From NCBI RefSeq assembly GCF_043641665.1, contig NC_092201.1:5613501-5677500 (forward strand): 64,000 nucleotides of DNA. The letters are read 5' to 3'. The notes beneath the pieces are model-generated. The model was given only the letters and a program-made list of their open reading frames with translations. It did no database searches and was not told where the DNA came from. Origin of the DNA: Enoplosus armatus (taxonomy: Eukaryota; Chordata; Actinopteri; Centrarchiformes; Enoplosidae). Every line of letters begins with the position of its first letter. Position 1 is the stretch's first letter. This document shows, in pieces, positions 1 to 15,718 of the stretch. The translations under genes and the position numbers were made by a program.

Positions 1-185
1 ATCAATTAATTGTTTTATGGGATTTGTTGACAGTAAGGAAAATATAGAATATCACTAGACTTATCCTTTTAAAGTCTAAAATCTAAAAACATATGCTTCG
101 TAAAGGCTGACCCTTTAGATCACAAACAGGCTCGTTTTTGTCTGAAGTAACAAACATGAGAAAAATAAAACCAACTGATTGTCAC

Positions 186-3100
186 CTGATAGAGTTTACA
201 GCCAGCTCTTTCAGAGTGCCAAGGTTTGCTTTTAACCCTCCGATGCCAACAAAGGCTTGATAGAAGTCATAAGAGAGGCCTGTGGTGCCGAACAGAGACG
301 GGTCATCAGAGCTGATCACCATCGGGTGGCCCTCAGACATCAGCACGGCTGCAGGGTGGTTACGAAGGTCCGACACCAGCTTCAGCACCTGGAGGTCAGA
401 GGTCAAACGCATACGGGTACTTTACATGTGAGAACAGGCATACAGGTGCTGAATCCAAATGTCCAGACTTCACCACACTTACGGACTCTGGGACGTGATG
501 ACGTTGAACACGTCACAGTACATATTTTAAAATTTGGGGAGGGCTCAGTCCGCAAGTCCCGAGGGTGGACATTTGGATTCAGCCGTATTCTTTTCTATTG
601 TGCCGATGACAGTAGGTTATCTGACCTGGTTTGAGATGGGGCACAGCTCCACGGCCACGTTTCTTTTCCGAGAAAGCTCTTTGGCAAGTGGATGGTGTGC
701 CAAAGCATAGCCATGCCCAATGCGTGTGGTGTTGAACAGAAGGGCGTCAAGAATGTTTTGATCCACGTCGGTGCCTTCATCTTCTACAAAACAAAACATA
801 CACAGTCGAATCAAAGTATATTTTTAAAGATGTTTTTAAAAACTTTTGAAATGTATTTTAGGCTTTTGATCGACCAACCTGTCTCCCCGGCGTGAAAGAA
901 GTATGGCAGTGTGACACCCAGTTCAGCTGGCAGAGAAAGTGCCTCCCTGAAGTACCAAAGGGTCCTCCCACTGTCCTCCCTGCCAACCTGCAAAACCATA
1001 ATGTTGGCTCAAGGAAAACCAAATTAAACTCTAACAACTAGCAAGAGAAATGATTTCCACTTAACAAGAGCTTATTGTTCTTGTCAAATAAGATGTTCAG
1101 CAAGACAGATCACTTCTCACCATGTCAAATCCTGCAACAACGTCTGGAAAGTCCTTCTGCAGCTGAATGGCCTCTTTCACGGCAGCTTTGACCTCAGAAG
1201 CACTCAGAGCCCTGAAGAAAACAGCAACAATGACAGACATGGCTCATTAACAATTAATATTTACATTATAAGATGCCTATCTTATGTGGAAGTAGTAGTT
1301 GTTGACACATGACACACAACGTCAGGGATCACTTAAGTCATTAAGATTCATTCTCTCTGTTCAAAACGTCATAGCGATCCATCAAATAGACAGTTCAGTC
1401 TGACCTACAGACCATCAGCCTCAGCCGTACTATTCTTTATCAGCATGTTTAATAAGGGTTGTTTTTTATCAGACTTGACAAAGCTCCTCCATAGCACCAG
1501 CAGACATAACTGTTTTCACATGTTGAGTATTACTAAATTGATAGAGTGCCCCTTTAATAACTCTAGTTATTTCCATTTGCAGAAAACAGGAAACTAAATA
1601 ATTAAGAGATAATATAATCAATTGAAGTTACAGAATTAAAGCAATCATCTAACTTCATACTGAATGTGAAAATCTGTGTTACATTAACAATCAAGTACAT
1701 TTACTCAAGTGTGTAAAATTGTACTTAAGTTTTCTTCTACTTTATACTTGTACTCCACTATAGAACTACACTACTATATATACAGGATATGATAATATAT
1801 CAGTCACAGGGGCCATCTGCATAATGAGTACTTTTACTTTTGATACTTTAAGTGCATTTTGCAGAGAACACTAGAAAGATTTTGAATGCAGGACTTTTAC
1901 CTGTCATGGAGGATTTTTAGATTGTTTTATTGGTCATTTCACTCAAGTAATGGCTCGGAGTACTTCTTCTTTTTTGTTAGTCTCTTAAATTAAGTGAGTA
2001 TTGAATTAAGTTACATACAATACCTGTGTACAGAAATTATGACACGAGCCCCGAGAAAGTCCAGATGATCTGCTATAAATTTCTTTGTAATTTCTTGAAA
2101 CGTTTTCAGAGACCACACCTTATCGTGAATGGTTCCATCAAGCTCATACGTCTGAAACACATAAAAGGCTTTGGTTTGGTTTGAAAATATAACATCTGTA
2201 AAACATCACAGTCCAGAAATGCAGAAATGTCAGATCAGCCACTACGACTGCTACTGAGGCTCTATAAAAGAGGCTGGAGATGGGGATCAGGTGTGAACAC
2301 ACAAACACAAACCCTGGAGAGGCCGCTCCTAAGTTCCAGATACATGATGTTGTCATGGTGAAGCTCTTCTAGGCCTTTATAGAAGTAGTCCCTCAGCACA
2401 GGGGCATGTGTGATTAGCCCTGCAGCTGCGATGAAGGCTTTCTCAAACTTCTCCCACACAACATCTTGGCTTGGGTACTCACCATCTGGATCCTCAGTGA
2501 ACAGTGTGAGGTGCTGCATTAAACTGAAAAACAGATATTCTGGGTTAAGTTCTCCCATTATCTTGACTAGAATTGTGTAAGGGAAGGTGATCTCTAACTC
2601 CACCTGTTATCAAAGCCTGTAGGGTCTCCTATTTTGGCTCTCAAGGTCTCAAGCAGCTGCCAGTACAAGCAGTCCCAACGTGGGAAGGGCTGGCGGTCGG
2701 AGAATAAGAAGCGGACCGAGTTGTCCCATGTGAAGCAGATGTAGCAGTGTGGCCTGTAAGTGACGTTTTTCACCAACCATTCAACACTGACCAGAGCGGA
2801 GCTGTGGATGTGGAGGGCTGCACCTGCCACCAAAACAGCAGGATATAAACTCAAAGTCAGACTGATGCACTGAACATAAACACCAACATAAAGTTAGAAA
2901 ATAAGATTATTGACAATGGGCCCCTGGGAACAGACATGTAGAAGCCCCTCCCCCACCCCTCCTAAACAGATGGCATGGCCGCGTTGTTTGTAGTCCTTTT
3001 GTGCCTTTGTGTAGTCGCTTTGCATCTCTTTGTAGTCGTTTTGCACAATGTTCTCTTTGTAGTCCAGCATCTCTTTGTAGGTGTTTTATGTCACTCTGTA

Positions 3101-3954
3101 GTCATTTTGTGTGTCTTTGTAGTTATTTATAACTTTGTAGTTGTTTGGTCTCTTTGTAGTTGTTGTGTAACGTTTTAAGTGTTGTAACTACACATTTTTC
3201 TTTGCAGTCATTTTGTGTCATTTTCTGTCACTTTGCTGTTGTTTTGTGTCTCTTCGTCTCTTTGTCTTTGCATGTCTTTAAGTGACATTTTGCAGGTGAA
3301 CCAGAACTCTCAGGTGCTCATGTTGGTTCAAAAACAGAACGAGACTAGTTCTGGAGATGAAGAGAGACTGTCTGACTCCTGTCAAAAGCTTCCTGCCACA
3401 TCAGATATTATAAATATTAAAATACAAATATAACATTATAAGATGCTACAGCACACAATACAAATATTACAGGAAATCATTAAGGAAAGCTTGAGATGCA
3501 GGTTGTATTTTCTTAAAGCAGAGTGCAAACTGATTTAAAATTTCTCTTCTAATATTACTGTACTTTAATGAAATGTTACTGTAGCCTCAGTGTGCTGTGC
3601 AGCTATAATATGAAGGAAAAAATAATAATCATGATAATAATAATGACACTCACCTTTAGGCATCTTCTGCAGCAGTTTGAAGATTGAACTCTTCTGGATG
3701 AGAGGCTTCGCTTTGAAGAAGTGGAGAGCAGGGGGGAACTGTGCAGCAGACATCTCTTGCTCCTTTAATCGATGGAGGTAAACGTCCAGCTTCTGCTCGG
3801 CCGCCGTCAGGGTCACTTGCCCTCCTGTCTGCCTGGATGCCTCCTGACGCATCAGTAGGTCCCTCTGAGCCGGGTCAGGCATCCCACCAGTCACTCTTAC
3901 AAACCACAGAAGGGGCACATAAGTGACCACAGCCCGGCAGATTGAGATCACCAT
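186..3954 (-). CDS. ada2: Adenosine deaminase 2 (secreted ADGF/CECR1 family), 3' end missing
   Basis: Secreted zinc enzyme that deaminates extracellular adenosine to inosine. Coding exons, in gene order: 3954-3654, 2823-2604, 2523-2313, 2151-2024, 1211-1121, 987-879, 783-626 and 388-186; phases join cleanly and give about 473 codons. The final exon (about 30-40 residues) should lie left of base 1. The chosen ATG (3954-3952) opens a hydrophobic signal-like segment; the upstream in-frame GTG at 3969 is not needed. Visible landmarks are HxH (residues 105/107), the RPHCYICF stretch, HAGET (H349, E352), TRIGHG (H377) and SSDDP (D434/D435), all ADA2 hallmarks. Oddities: the family's HLHD is HIHS here, and the SDHR of human ADA2 is SVHR. 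Fish can carry two ada2 paralogues, and I cannot tell which this is. Neighbour atp6v1e1 is also a neighbourhood gene in human 22q11. Confidence 0.93.
1687..1975. repeat. Degraded hAT-type MITE copy in ada2 intron
   Basis: Contains CAAGTACATTTACTCAAGTG, TACTTGTACTCCACTA, TAATGAGTACTTTTACTTTTG and GGAGTACTTCTTC in the same order as the element at 55378-56231. The inverted ends are eroded. Confidence 0.65.
2978..3275. repeat. TTTGTAGTC minisatellite
   Basis: Imperfect tandem units of about 20 bases built on CTCTTTGTAGTCGTTTTG, in the ada2 intron between the first two coding exons. Their translation looks like a hydrophobic peptide, but only because of the repeat. Confidence 0.8.
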
Positions 3955-4370
3955 GTCCTCATGTGCCACAGGAGGATGCTAGAACATGATCACACACCCT
4001 CCACAAGAGCAGGATTGCTGTATTTGGTGCTGTAAAGAGAGAAATACTCTGTGAGACATGAACTAATGACATTAAAGTCCGTCTGCCTCTGCGGAGAGGT
4101 TAGTGTAGTTTTTGCGACAAAGTGGATAAATAAATTTGACAAACTTATTTTAGGGTCATCAACATGATAACACGCTGCTTAGCTTGCATTACGGTGCTGA
4201 CAGAGTCCTTTCAGTAACCTAACCATGACTGCTTTGCTTTCTGAGTCAATATAAGCCAAGAGAAAAGTGAAGGAAAGTGAAAAACAACCCTCAGATCATT
4301 CACAGAAACGAAACTAAGAAGGGAAAATCTTAAAGGCGAATCTAGCTACTTTAAAACACAAAATACTTAC

Positions 4371-4490
4371 AAGTAAGAAAGAGCTCCTGGTCCCGTGTCT
4401 CAGCTCAGCCGTCTCCCAAGAGACTCAACTTGTTTTCCACAAGGAACTCTGCTATCAGTCGAGCGTGTCAGCAAAATACTCGGAGCAACT
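4371..4490 (-). promoter_or_regulatory. Probable ada2 5' UTR exon and promoter area
   Basis: On the minus strand a good GTAAGT donor (forward bases 4365-4370) follows a short GC-richer stretch. A matching acceptor (TCTAG) lies just before the coding exon, near 3979. This would make a non-coding first exon spliced 24 bases before the ada2 start codon. No TATA box is obvious, and the transcription start is not determined. Confidence 0.4.
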
Positions 4491-4644
4491 GGATAATTGG
4501 GGCATTTTTGTCTGACAAATACCATGTGATAAACTAATGAATAAAGCATGAATGGCCACTGTTGCAAAATAAATGTACGTCGCTCAGCGGAGAGGACACT
4601 GTACGAGCCAAAAATAACAGAGAGGTGGTACTAATGATTTATAT

Positions 4645-5356
4645 TTTATTATGTTTTACATTTCCACAATATAACATTTTCAGTTTGAGACACAGTCAAA
4701 AAAAGAAAATAACAAAAAAAAACAAAACAACAACCACACATACGTATAATTTTATCTGGAAACCTCATATACATACAGTGCGCCCTCTGGAATCATAACT
4801 CGTCCAATTCATGACAGAATAACATACAGTCGAAATAACATCAATAAATTAACTCTTTAAGGTCATGTATGGTCTTCAGTTTTGTCTCTAGGATGCTATT
4901 TTTTTCCTCTGTGATTGGTTGGAGCAGACAAACCATTAGCAACACAATGCCCCATGCAACTCATAACGAGGGGTAGAGGTTAATGAAACTACGAAAACTG
5001 TCACACAGATGCTGTGCTTGTCATGACAACTGATCCAATTAGAGGACAATCTGTTAAACAACCAGCCAACCACCAAATCCCATCAGCCATGACTAATCAC
5101 TGTAAACTGAGACCCTCAAAAAGGGGGAAGCAGCAGAGTAAACCAGCTGTGCAGTACCCACGGCGCACATCTGTAATGTTAAGTTGCAGCGTCCATCATG
5201 TCCCTTAACGCACAGAAAAATACAGCAATACATCACACAACAACAATGCGTCTCTTTTGCATCGGAAATTGGTTTCACAGACAAAAAGGAATGACTTGTC
5301 TTTCACGACAAAATAAAAAATAAAAAGGGAGTTTTTCTCTAATACAGCGGAGTTAT
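4645..5356 (-). other. Probable atp6v1e1 3' UTR
   Basis: Follows the atp6v1e1 stop codon. A minus-strand AATAAA (forward TTTATT at 4645-4650) is a plausible polyadenylation signal, giving a UTR of about 700 bases. No other gene is seen here. Confidence 0.45.
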
Positions 5357-9443
<4,087 letters not shown>

Positions 9444-9730
9444 GGTTGCAGCTGTCAAAGATCCGCGCGGGCCTGCGAGGAAAAACAACAGCAAACAGAA
9501 AGATTAAAAACAGCGAGATGTTAAAAGAGATCGCCGGTAACAACCCGGAGCTTTTATTTCTGGAATCTGTGCGTTAAATCGACGATTAGTTACCCGAAAA
9601 TCGCAGACGAGGAGGTATGAATTAATCGCCGCAGTCGTGACTAGTAAAGATGTCTACGGAGGATCAGCTGATTTTAGACGTCACATGATGTTTACTTCCG
9701 GCCCAGCAGCCAATCAGGTGCGAGAACAAG
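9444..9730 (-). promoter_or_regulatory. atp6v1e1 promoter, possibly bidirectional
   Basis: GC-richer stretch upstream of the atp6v1e1 start. It holds a CRE-like GACGTCAC (9678-9685), an overlapping TCACATGA (9681-9688, the M-box type recognised by the MITF/TFEB factors that drive lysosomal genes), an ETS-type ACTTCCGG (9694-9701) and a CCAATCA box near 9711. No TATA box. The layout fits a housekeeping promoter; the role of each site is inferred from motif match only. Confidence 0.5.
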
Positions 9731-10766
9731 AGAAGGGGAAACCAGGGAAATGATGGTTGATTTAGTGTACTATTTGTCATTTTCATGGCTCATTTACTTA
9801 TTTTACTTATTAATATATGAATTTAAACTACTATATATGTACTAATATACATTTTAGATCGAAAAGAATGATTTTAACTTCTTTAAACTTCTTTAAACTT
9901 GGCTGTTTTATAATCTTATTGTTTTTATTTGCCTTTGCTTTGGTTTTAATGTTTTTTATTTTCCGTGTGGATCACTTTGTAACTGTAAACTGCTACATAA
10001 ATATACGTGTATCATTCATTTTATTATTCATATATGCGCTGTTCTATAAAATCATTCTGTCATTTATTAGTTGTATATTTAAGTATAAAACCAAATATTG
10101 TATATTATTATTAGTTACTGTGTCAATTTAAATGACAAATAAACTTAAACTTGGTACTTAAAAATGGCAAAAAGAGTAGTTAAAGACAATTTAAAGTTTA
10201 CAAATGAAAACGTTGTAACATTTTATTTGGTGTAAAATGTCCCTATAGGGAACTAACAGCTACGATACTAACAGTGAGTTTATAGTGACCATTATTCGTT
10301 ATATATATTAATTAATTTCTCATTTATTAAAATAATTCCCTGTGTTTAGTAGGTGTAGTAAAGAGTGCAGGACACTATTATCAAGTACCTGAACACGGCC
10401 TGCCACCGTTTCCAGTCTTGTAACATTTCTTGCCAGTAGAGGGAAGTAGAACTTGGAAAGTTCAGCTTTAGAAATAGCTCCTCTGTCTGTCTGACATGTG
10501 TTTTCCACTCAGTGTCACCGGTTCACAACACACTGTGGGCTGTTTGGACAGGGAACGTAAAACTCTACAGACTGTTTAGCCACTGACCTCTGATGACCTT
10601 TCAGAGACTGTGAACTCCCGGATTAAAGTCTGATTCAAGATTCAGTCATTTTGTCACTATTTACTCACATTATTCAGAGTCTTTCTCACTCTGAACAGAC
10701 AGCAAAGTCACCACTGACTGCTCTCCAGCCAACTGTTATGTCATGGATTTGGGAAGTGGGGTGGGT

Positions 10767-10773
10767 GAGAGAC

Positions 10774-10808
<35 letters not shown>

Positions 10809-10842
10809 CAGAGAGAGAGAGGGAGAGGGAGGGAGAGAGAGA
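10767..10842. repeat. GA-rich microsatellite
   Basis: Runs of GA with a few GGGA interruptions. The Arg-Glu repeats of the overlapping open frames are artefacts of this repeat. Confidence 0.9.
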
Positions 10843-13800
10843 CTTTTGCACAGCTTGTCCATCTTGTTATTCCCGTGCCAGCTACAGCATGCATGTCTGC
10901 CTATCTGTTGTTTTGTGGCTTCGTGTCTGAGAGCACATCTCACTTTGATCTCCAGCATCTGCTTCTCATCTAGCAGCTCCTTCAGCACCGCAACAAGAGG
11001 ACACAGGTATGCTAGCATGTTGTTTTTTCTTTTTATCCGTGTTGAAGAAAGTTTGAGCAAAGCCTGGAGAAAGAAAGAAAGACAGTCTGAAGAAGAAGAA
11101 TGTAGGCTTGAATCAGGACTGTGATCTGATTTTTTTGGCCCTTTGTGTGCCATGCTTTGTTAAAACTGTGTCATCTGTAAACATGTCAGTGTTAGAAGGG
11201 TCATTATGGGTCACTCTGATGTTGTGAAGGGCAAAATCTCACCTTGCACAAGACAGAGAGACTGCCACGAAGAGCTGGTTTATCTTATAAACCAACTCTC
11301 CTGCTTTGACATTGAAATCTGACCTTTAGTAAAAATCTGGTATCTGATATCAGTCTGTCCTCGTCTCACATTAGCACAGAAAGAGTGCCCTAAATCTCCC
11401 TGATCATTCACCATGAGTCTGTTATTGCTGGGATAGGATCAATGGGAATCCAATTACTCAAGTAGGCCAGTAAGTACAGGAGGATCACAGAGTAGAAAAG
11501 GTTGATTGGTTTCTTAGCAGGCAGGGACGCAGACAAGTCAAGAGTGTGAAGGGTTTAAAATGTTTATGTGGTCAACTTTAAAGCCGTGTCACTGTGCATT
11601 GAAGTCTGCACAGGTCTGCAGGACACACACAGCTCGGGACAGACAATATGGCAGCTAGTTGGTCATTAAATCAGTGACGTCTGGGAGGCGTCTGTTTCAG
11701 CCTGCTCACTCTGGAAGGGGTGGAGTGATACGACGTCAAGGATTCAAGTCATGATAGCATCAGAAAAAATGATGACATACAAAATAAACAAATCATAAAT
11801 AAGGAAAAAAGATTGATTTAACAGATCTGGATGCTGAAACACAAACCCGTCCATTAATAATCAGGTGATTTAGCTCCATGAAGGCAGCGCTGTGTACTGG
11901 AAATGTTTATTCAAGGCCTAATAAGCCTCTTTATTGATTTCGTCCAGCTGCTAGAGTCAGAGTCAGAAGGTTTTATTGCACAAAAAGTACCAAGAAGTTG
12001 TGTAACAGGCAGGAAGGGGGTCTGTGTTTCCCCTGTGAGGCAACACAAAAGACATACTGTTTTACGAATTGCAAATACAGTACTAATAGGACCTAGGAAG
12101 GAAGGAAATCCAAGAAAAACTTCTGATATATGTTTGCAGTTGTATCCAGACATCTAGATCAATGGTCAAAATTAAACCCAATTTTTTGGAGCAAAAATAT
12201 GTTTTTGTTCTTCTTTTGAGCCCTCAGATTCATCTTGTGACCCCATTGGTGGATCTCAAACCAAAGATCTACAGTATATGTTCTATCTTTAATCACGGGT
12301 GTAAATGTAAATAATGCAATGCAGATTTTTATGGACCCATTCAGTCAAAATCAGACATCATACAGTACATTTATTTAATTTCATGCAGACCTGCGGACAT
12401 GTGTCACCAGCTTTTACCAGACATTTTACCTTTTAATTGAATAATAACGGTAGAGATCGAGACCGGAAACATGAGGAAAGAAAGATATCCTTCAGATTCT
12501 GCAGGTAACTGGCAAATCTCATTTACATGTCACCTCCTGCTGCAGCTACTAATTATCGCAAATTACACCTATTCATTTTGCTTGCAGTAATAAGCAACAC
12601 CTCTTAGATTTTTGATTCACAACTTAATGTTAGGTTGAGTGCAAATGTAACAGACATTCAAGCCCTAGAGAGGCTGTCAAAGGATTTGTCCTCGTTAAGC
12701 AGGGCTCTACACTTACATTTATTTTTAGGGGCACAGAGGAAAATTAGGGGGCACAGATGTTTTATTTAAAAGAAATAATATTAATGCATCTTTTTCAAAC
12801 CAATAAAAATGGAACTTTAAACATAGATAGTGCAAAGAAAAGGGGCAGGGGCAAATTGATATTCCACAAATGCAGAAAACGATGACATTGTATGTTGTTG
12901 ATCATTGTTGCTTCTTATATATTTACACATACACCTAAAAAAAAGACTTTTATGTGCATAACAGTTCTATGTTTGTGTTAACAGCTTTGTTGTAGCTGCA
13001 TGACTATTTCACTGAGAGCAAAAGTGTCAAATTCCTTGTATGTGTATCAGTTGTGAATGGGAAAGCGAGGCAAAGCAGTTGAAAACATTACTTTTCTTTA
13101 AGTTTAACGGGTGTTTTGATAAATTACTGTTACTTGCAAAGATTTTATTGCAGTGACAATCACAGTTGTTGTTAATTGGAGCAATTTGTTTCACTTCACC
13201 AGGGTTCTGAGACAACGAAATGCAGTTTAGCATCTAACCAGAAATGTGGAATAATGTAATATACATGTAGTGGTAATATATAGAATAAACAGTAAGGCAG
13301 ATAGATATAGAAGAAGAAGATAAATACAGTATGACCATGTGCATCAGTTACAGCAGGAAAAATATAAAATATATAGATAAAATAAAATAAAATATATAGG
13401 CATAAGTACACGTAATGGCAATAGTAAGACATTATATACAGAATAAACAGCATTTTCCCTCGTATGCTCGCGCTGCAGAGCCCAGTTAAGGGACATGTTC
13501 TGAAAGCAGAGGAAACGCAGACAGGCCACATGTTGTGAACGAGATACAACACTGAACAGTGAAGAGCAAGTGTTGAGAGTATCTATTCTGGGGCTGGCAT
13601 GGAGGTGAATACTTTCTGCAATCAAAGCTGAGATGTGGCACAAGGAGTGAAGAGGGTCACCTTGAGACTTAATTTAAGCAAACAGCCATGTATACAGTTC
13701 ATCCTTAATCTGGAAAGTGTTTTTATTAGGATTTTATTCTCATTAAATGCTAATATCTCAGTACTGGTAAGAATGAGAGGTGGACTGCTGGAGTTGTGGT

Positions 13801-14280
13801 GCGTCAGTACGTCATAATGAAGTTTATGTCACTTCCATTTTATGTTCCTACTCTTAACGTCATGTGAAATCACTGAAATAGCTTCCACTCTGGGGTGACA
13901 GATGGAGATGTATATAGTGCCTAAACATAGTAAGATATGCAGGTCCAGGCTATAGATAGGCACAGCCGCTGCAGAGCAGAGCAGCCAGTGAGCAACTTTT
14001 TCCAACCACAGCCGCACTGAGAGCCCAGACCTATTGACAAATGTAGACAAGCATGCTACACATTGTTATTCATTAAAGCTGCTATGTGTAGATTTTTTCC
14101 AAATTATTCTGAAGTTTTTGTTTTTAGAAAAAAATCTAGTGGAAATTGGTGCAGTCTATGTGTTGGATTCTCAGTGTCCTGGCGTGTATTGCTGTGTCTT
14201 TTTGGATACTACCACCTGGGAGCGCCAAAGTCAGACATTTTATTCATATATTCTCATTATTGGCTCTCTTGCTGATTGAT

Positions 14281-14503
14281 AGATGAGAAGATTGATACCA
14301 CTTGCACAAAGACCAGAAACAGGGGGAAACGGCTAGCCTGGCTCTGTCCAAAGGTAACAAAATCCACCTCCCAGAAGCTCCAAAGCTCACTAATTATATC
14401 TTGTGCCTGAATATTTATGAGCTTTCCCGGCTAATTAGAGATGATGGTTGGTGGATTTTGCTACCAAAGGTTGTACGAGAGTGATATCAATCTTCTCCTC
14501 TAA
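14281..14503. repeat. Foldback (inverted) repeat copy
   Basis: The left end AGATGAGAAGATTGATACCA is mirrored at the right end by TGATATCAATCTTCTCCTCT. Between them lies the family-typical CAGGGGGAAACGGCTAGCCTGG arm and its degraded inverse. Related copies lie near 28818, 38170, 40712 and 55417. Confidence 0.65.
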
Positions 14504-14788
14504 CTTTTGGCAAGAAACCGAATAACTGCATTCCCTAATATAGTCAAAGTGGAAAGCTCATTTTAACTGCTTTATATTTCAGGTATCATATTTTATAAAC
14601 TGATCATATGTTTTGAGTAAAAAGTACAATATTTCCCTCTGAAATGTACCAGAGTAGAAAAACTGATACTCAAGTAAACAACAAGTACTTTGAAATTGTA
14701 CTTACCAAGTGAAGTACTTGTATTTAGAGTTCACAGCCAAGAACTGAGACTTACTTGTGAGTTTGTCCCACCTCTGAAGGGATCTATT

Positions 14789-15718
14789 ATGTCTCTGCAG
14801 CAGCCAGCCTTCATTCTGGAGGGAAAGGCCCCAGTCGAGTCCAGCAGGGGAGATGGAGGAGGCGGGGAGGCTGGTTCCCTCAGCCCTTGCCCTGCCGCTC
14901 TGCCTCTGACCCAGGCAGAGAGCCCTGGACCCTGGCAGAGCGAGAGCCTGCTGGCAGAGTCTTGGTCCACGATGGGCGACGTGGACCCCGAGGACACAAA
15001 GAGCCTGGACAGCAGCGACGGGGCGGTTCTGGCCGGAGACGAGAACCACTCCTCCAACTCTGACATGGTCCACCTGGAGCGAGAGGAGGCAGAGATGCTC
15101 GAGGAGGCAGAGAAGGAGGCCGCAGAGGAGGAGAGGGCGAGGAGAACAGAGGAAGAGGAGGAAGAAGATGAGGAGCTGCAGACGAGTGTGTTGAGTGTTT
15201 TAGGTGGGGAGAGGGAGCTGGTGGAGCTCAGGGAGGAGGAGCAGGACCTCCAGGCCCCAGAAACTGAGGAGCTCCTGGTGTCAGCAGAGGAGCCTCACCT
15301 GGAGAAGGAGCCTGCAGAGTTCATGCAGGTGGTTCCCCCGATGGCCCTGCCTCCCCTGCCTATCGTCAGGTTTGATCCCCCCTCCACTACGTCCACCCCG
15401 GTCCCTTCAACCACAACCTCTGAAGCTGAGGAGCTTTATTCTACTCAGGGGCTCCACCCTCCTGCTATCCTTGCTCCAATGGCAGCAGAGCCTCCCAAAG
15501 AGAGTCTCAAGCAACTAAAATTCTCACAGATTCCTCTCTCGGATGTGGAGGAACATTCAGTTGAAGCCTCTCAAGCAGCACCAGAAAAGCCGGAGCCCAC
15601 CGCTCCACCAAAGACTACCAAACCTCTGAGCTCCACCGAGCTGCTGTGTGGAGGCGCCGCTTTAGTAGCTGTCGTGGGAGTTGTAGCATACGGTGCTGTG
15701 GCCTACTGCAGAAAGTAG
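14789..15718 (+). CDS. bcl2l13: Bcl-2-like protein 13 (Bcl-rambo), C-terminal exon only
   Basis: Mitochondrial outer-membrane protein that in mammals promotes fission and mitophagy and can trigger apoptosis. The open frame has an acceptor TCTCTGCAG before 14801, so the exon is probably 14801-15718. An in-frame ATG at 14789-14791 would alone give 309 residues. Matches to the family: WQSESL, SW-x-x-M followed by DPEDTKSLDSSDG, NHSSNSDMVHLEREE, a long Glu-rich stretch, a Pro/Ser/Thr-rich part, and a C-terminal membrane anchor (ELLCGGAALVAVVGVVAYGA) ending in CRK. Human BCL2L13 also ends with an acidic region and a tail anchor, and also lies head to head with ATP6V1E1. Odd: no exon for the BH-domain half is visible upstream. 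The open, conserved frame argues against simple decay. Sure of the family; unsure of the full gene structure. Confidence 0.87.
   Translation: MSLQQPAFILEGKAPVESSRGDGGGGEAGSLSPCPAALPLTQAESPGPWQSESLLAESWSTMGDVDPEDTKSLDSSDGAVLAGDENHSSNSDMVHLEREEAEMLEEAEKEAAEEERARRTEEEEEEDEELQTSVLSVLGGERELVELREEEQDLQAPETEELLVSAEEPHLEKEPAEFMQVVPPMALPPLPIVRFDPPSTTSTPVPSTTTSEAEELYSTQGLHPPAILAPMAAEPPKESLKQLKFSQIPLSDVEEHSVEASQAAPEKPEPTAPPKTTKPLSSTELLCGGAALVAVVGVVAYGAVAYCRK

Larger units (their letters stand above)
9731..14788. other. Spacer between atp6v1e1 and bcl2l13: no coding exon recognised
   Basis: About 5 kb of AT-rich DNA where the first exons of bcl2l13 would be expected. I looked for the BCL-2-like half (the human HYETKY and GGWGTVF regions) and saw none. 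It contains a GA microsatellite (10767-10842), pieces resembling the 3' tails of L2-type LINEs (AGTCAGAGTCAGAAGG near 11955; near 13240-13420), a foldback repeat (14281-14503) and, just before the exon, TACTTGTA-type sequence resembling a common fish MITE. Short open frames here look like chance. Confidence 0.6.

Noticed and set aside
2975..3178. Hydrophobic 67-residue open frame that looks like a membrane peptide
   Set aside because: It is the translation of the TTTGTAGTC minisatellite; its Val/Leu/Cys richness comes from the repeat unit.
9817..10131. 104-residue hydrophobic open frame
   Set aside because: AT-rich DNA (Phe/Ile/Leu/Tyr codons), no family and no promoter; a composition effect.
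10651..11153. Open frames on both strands around the GA repeat, including a minus-strand stretch LKELLDEKQMLEIKV
   Set aside because: Mostly microsatellite translation. The coiled-coil-like part has no supporting splice sites or known family and is probably chance.
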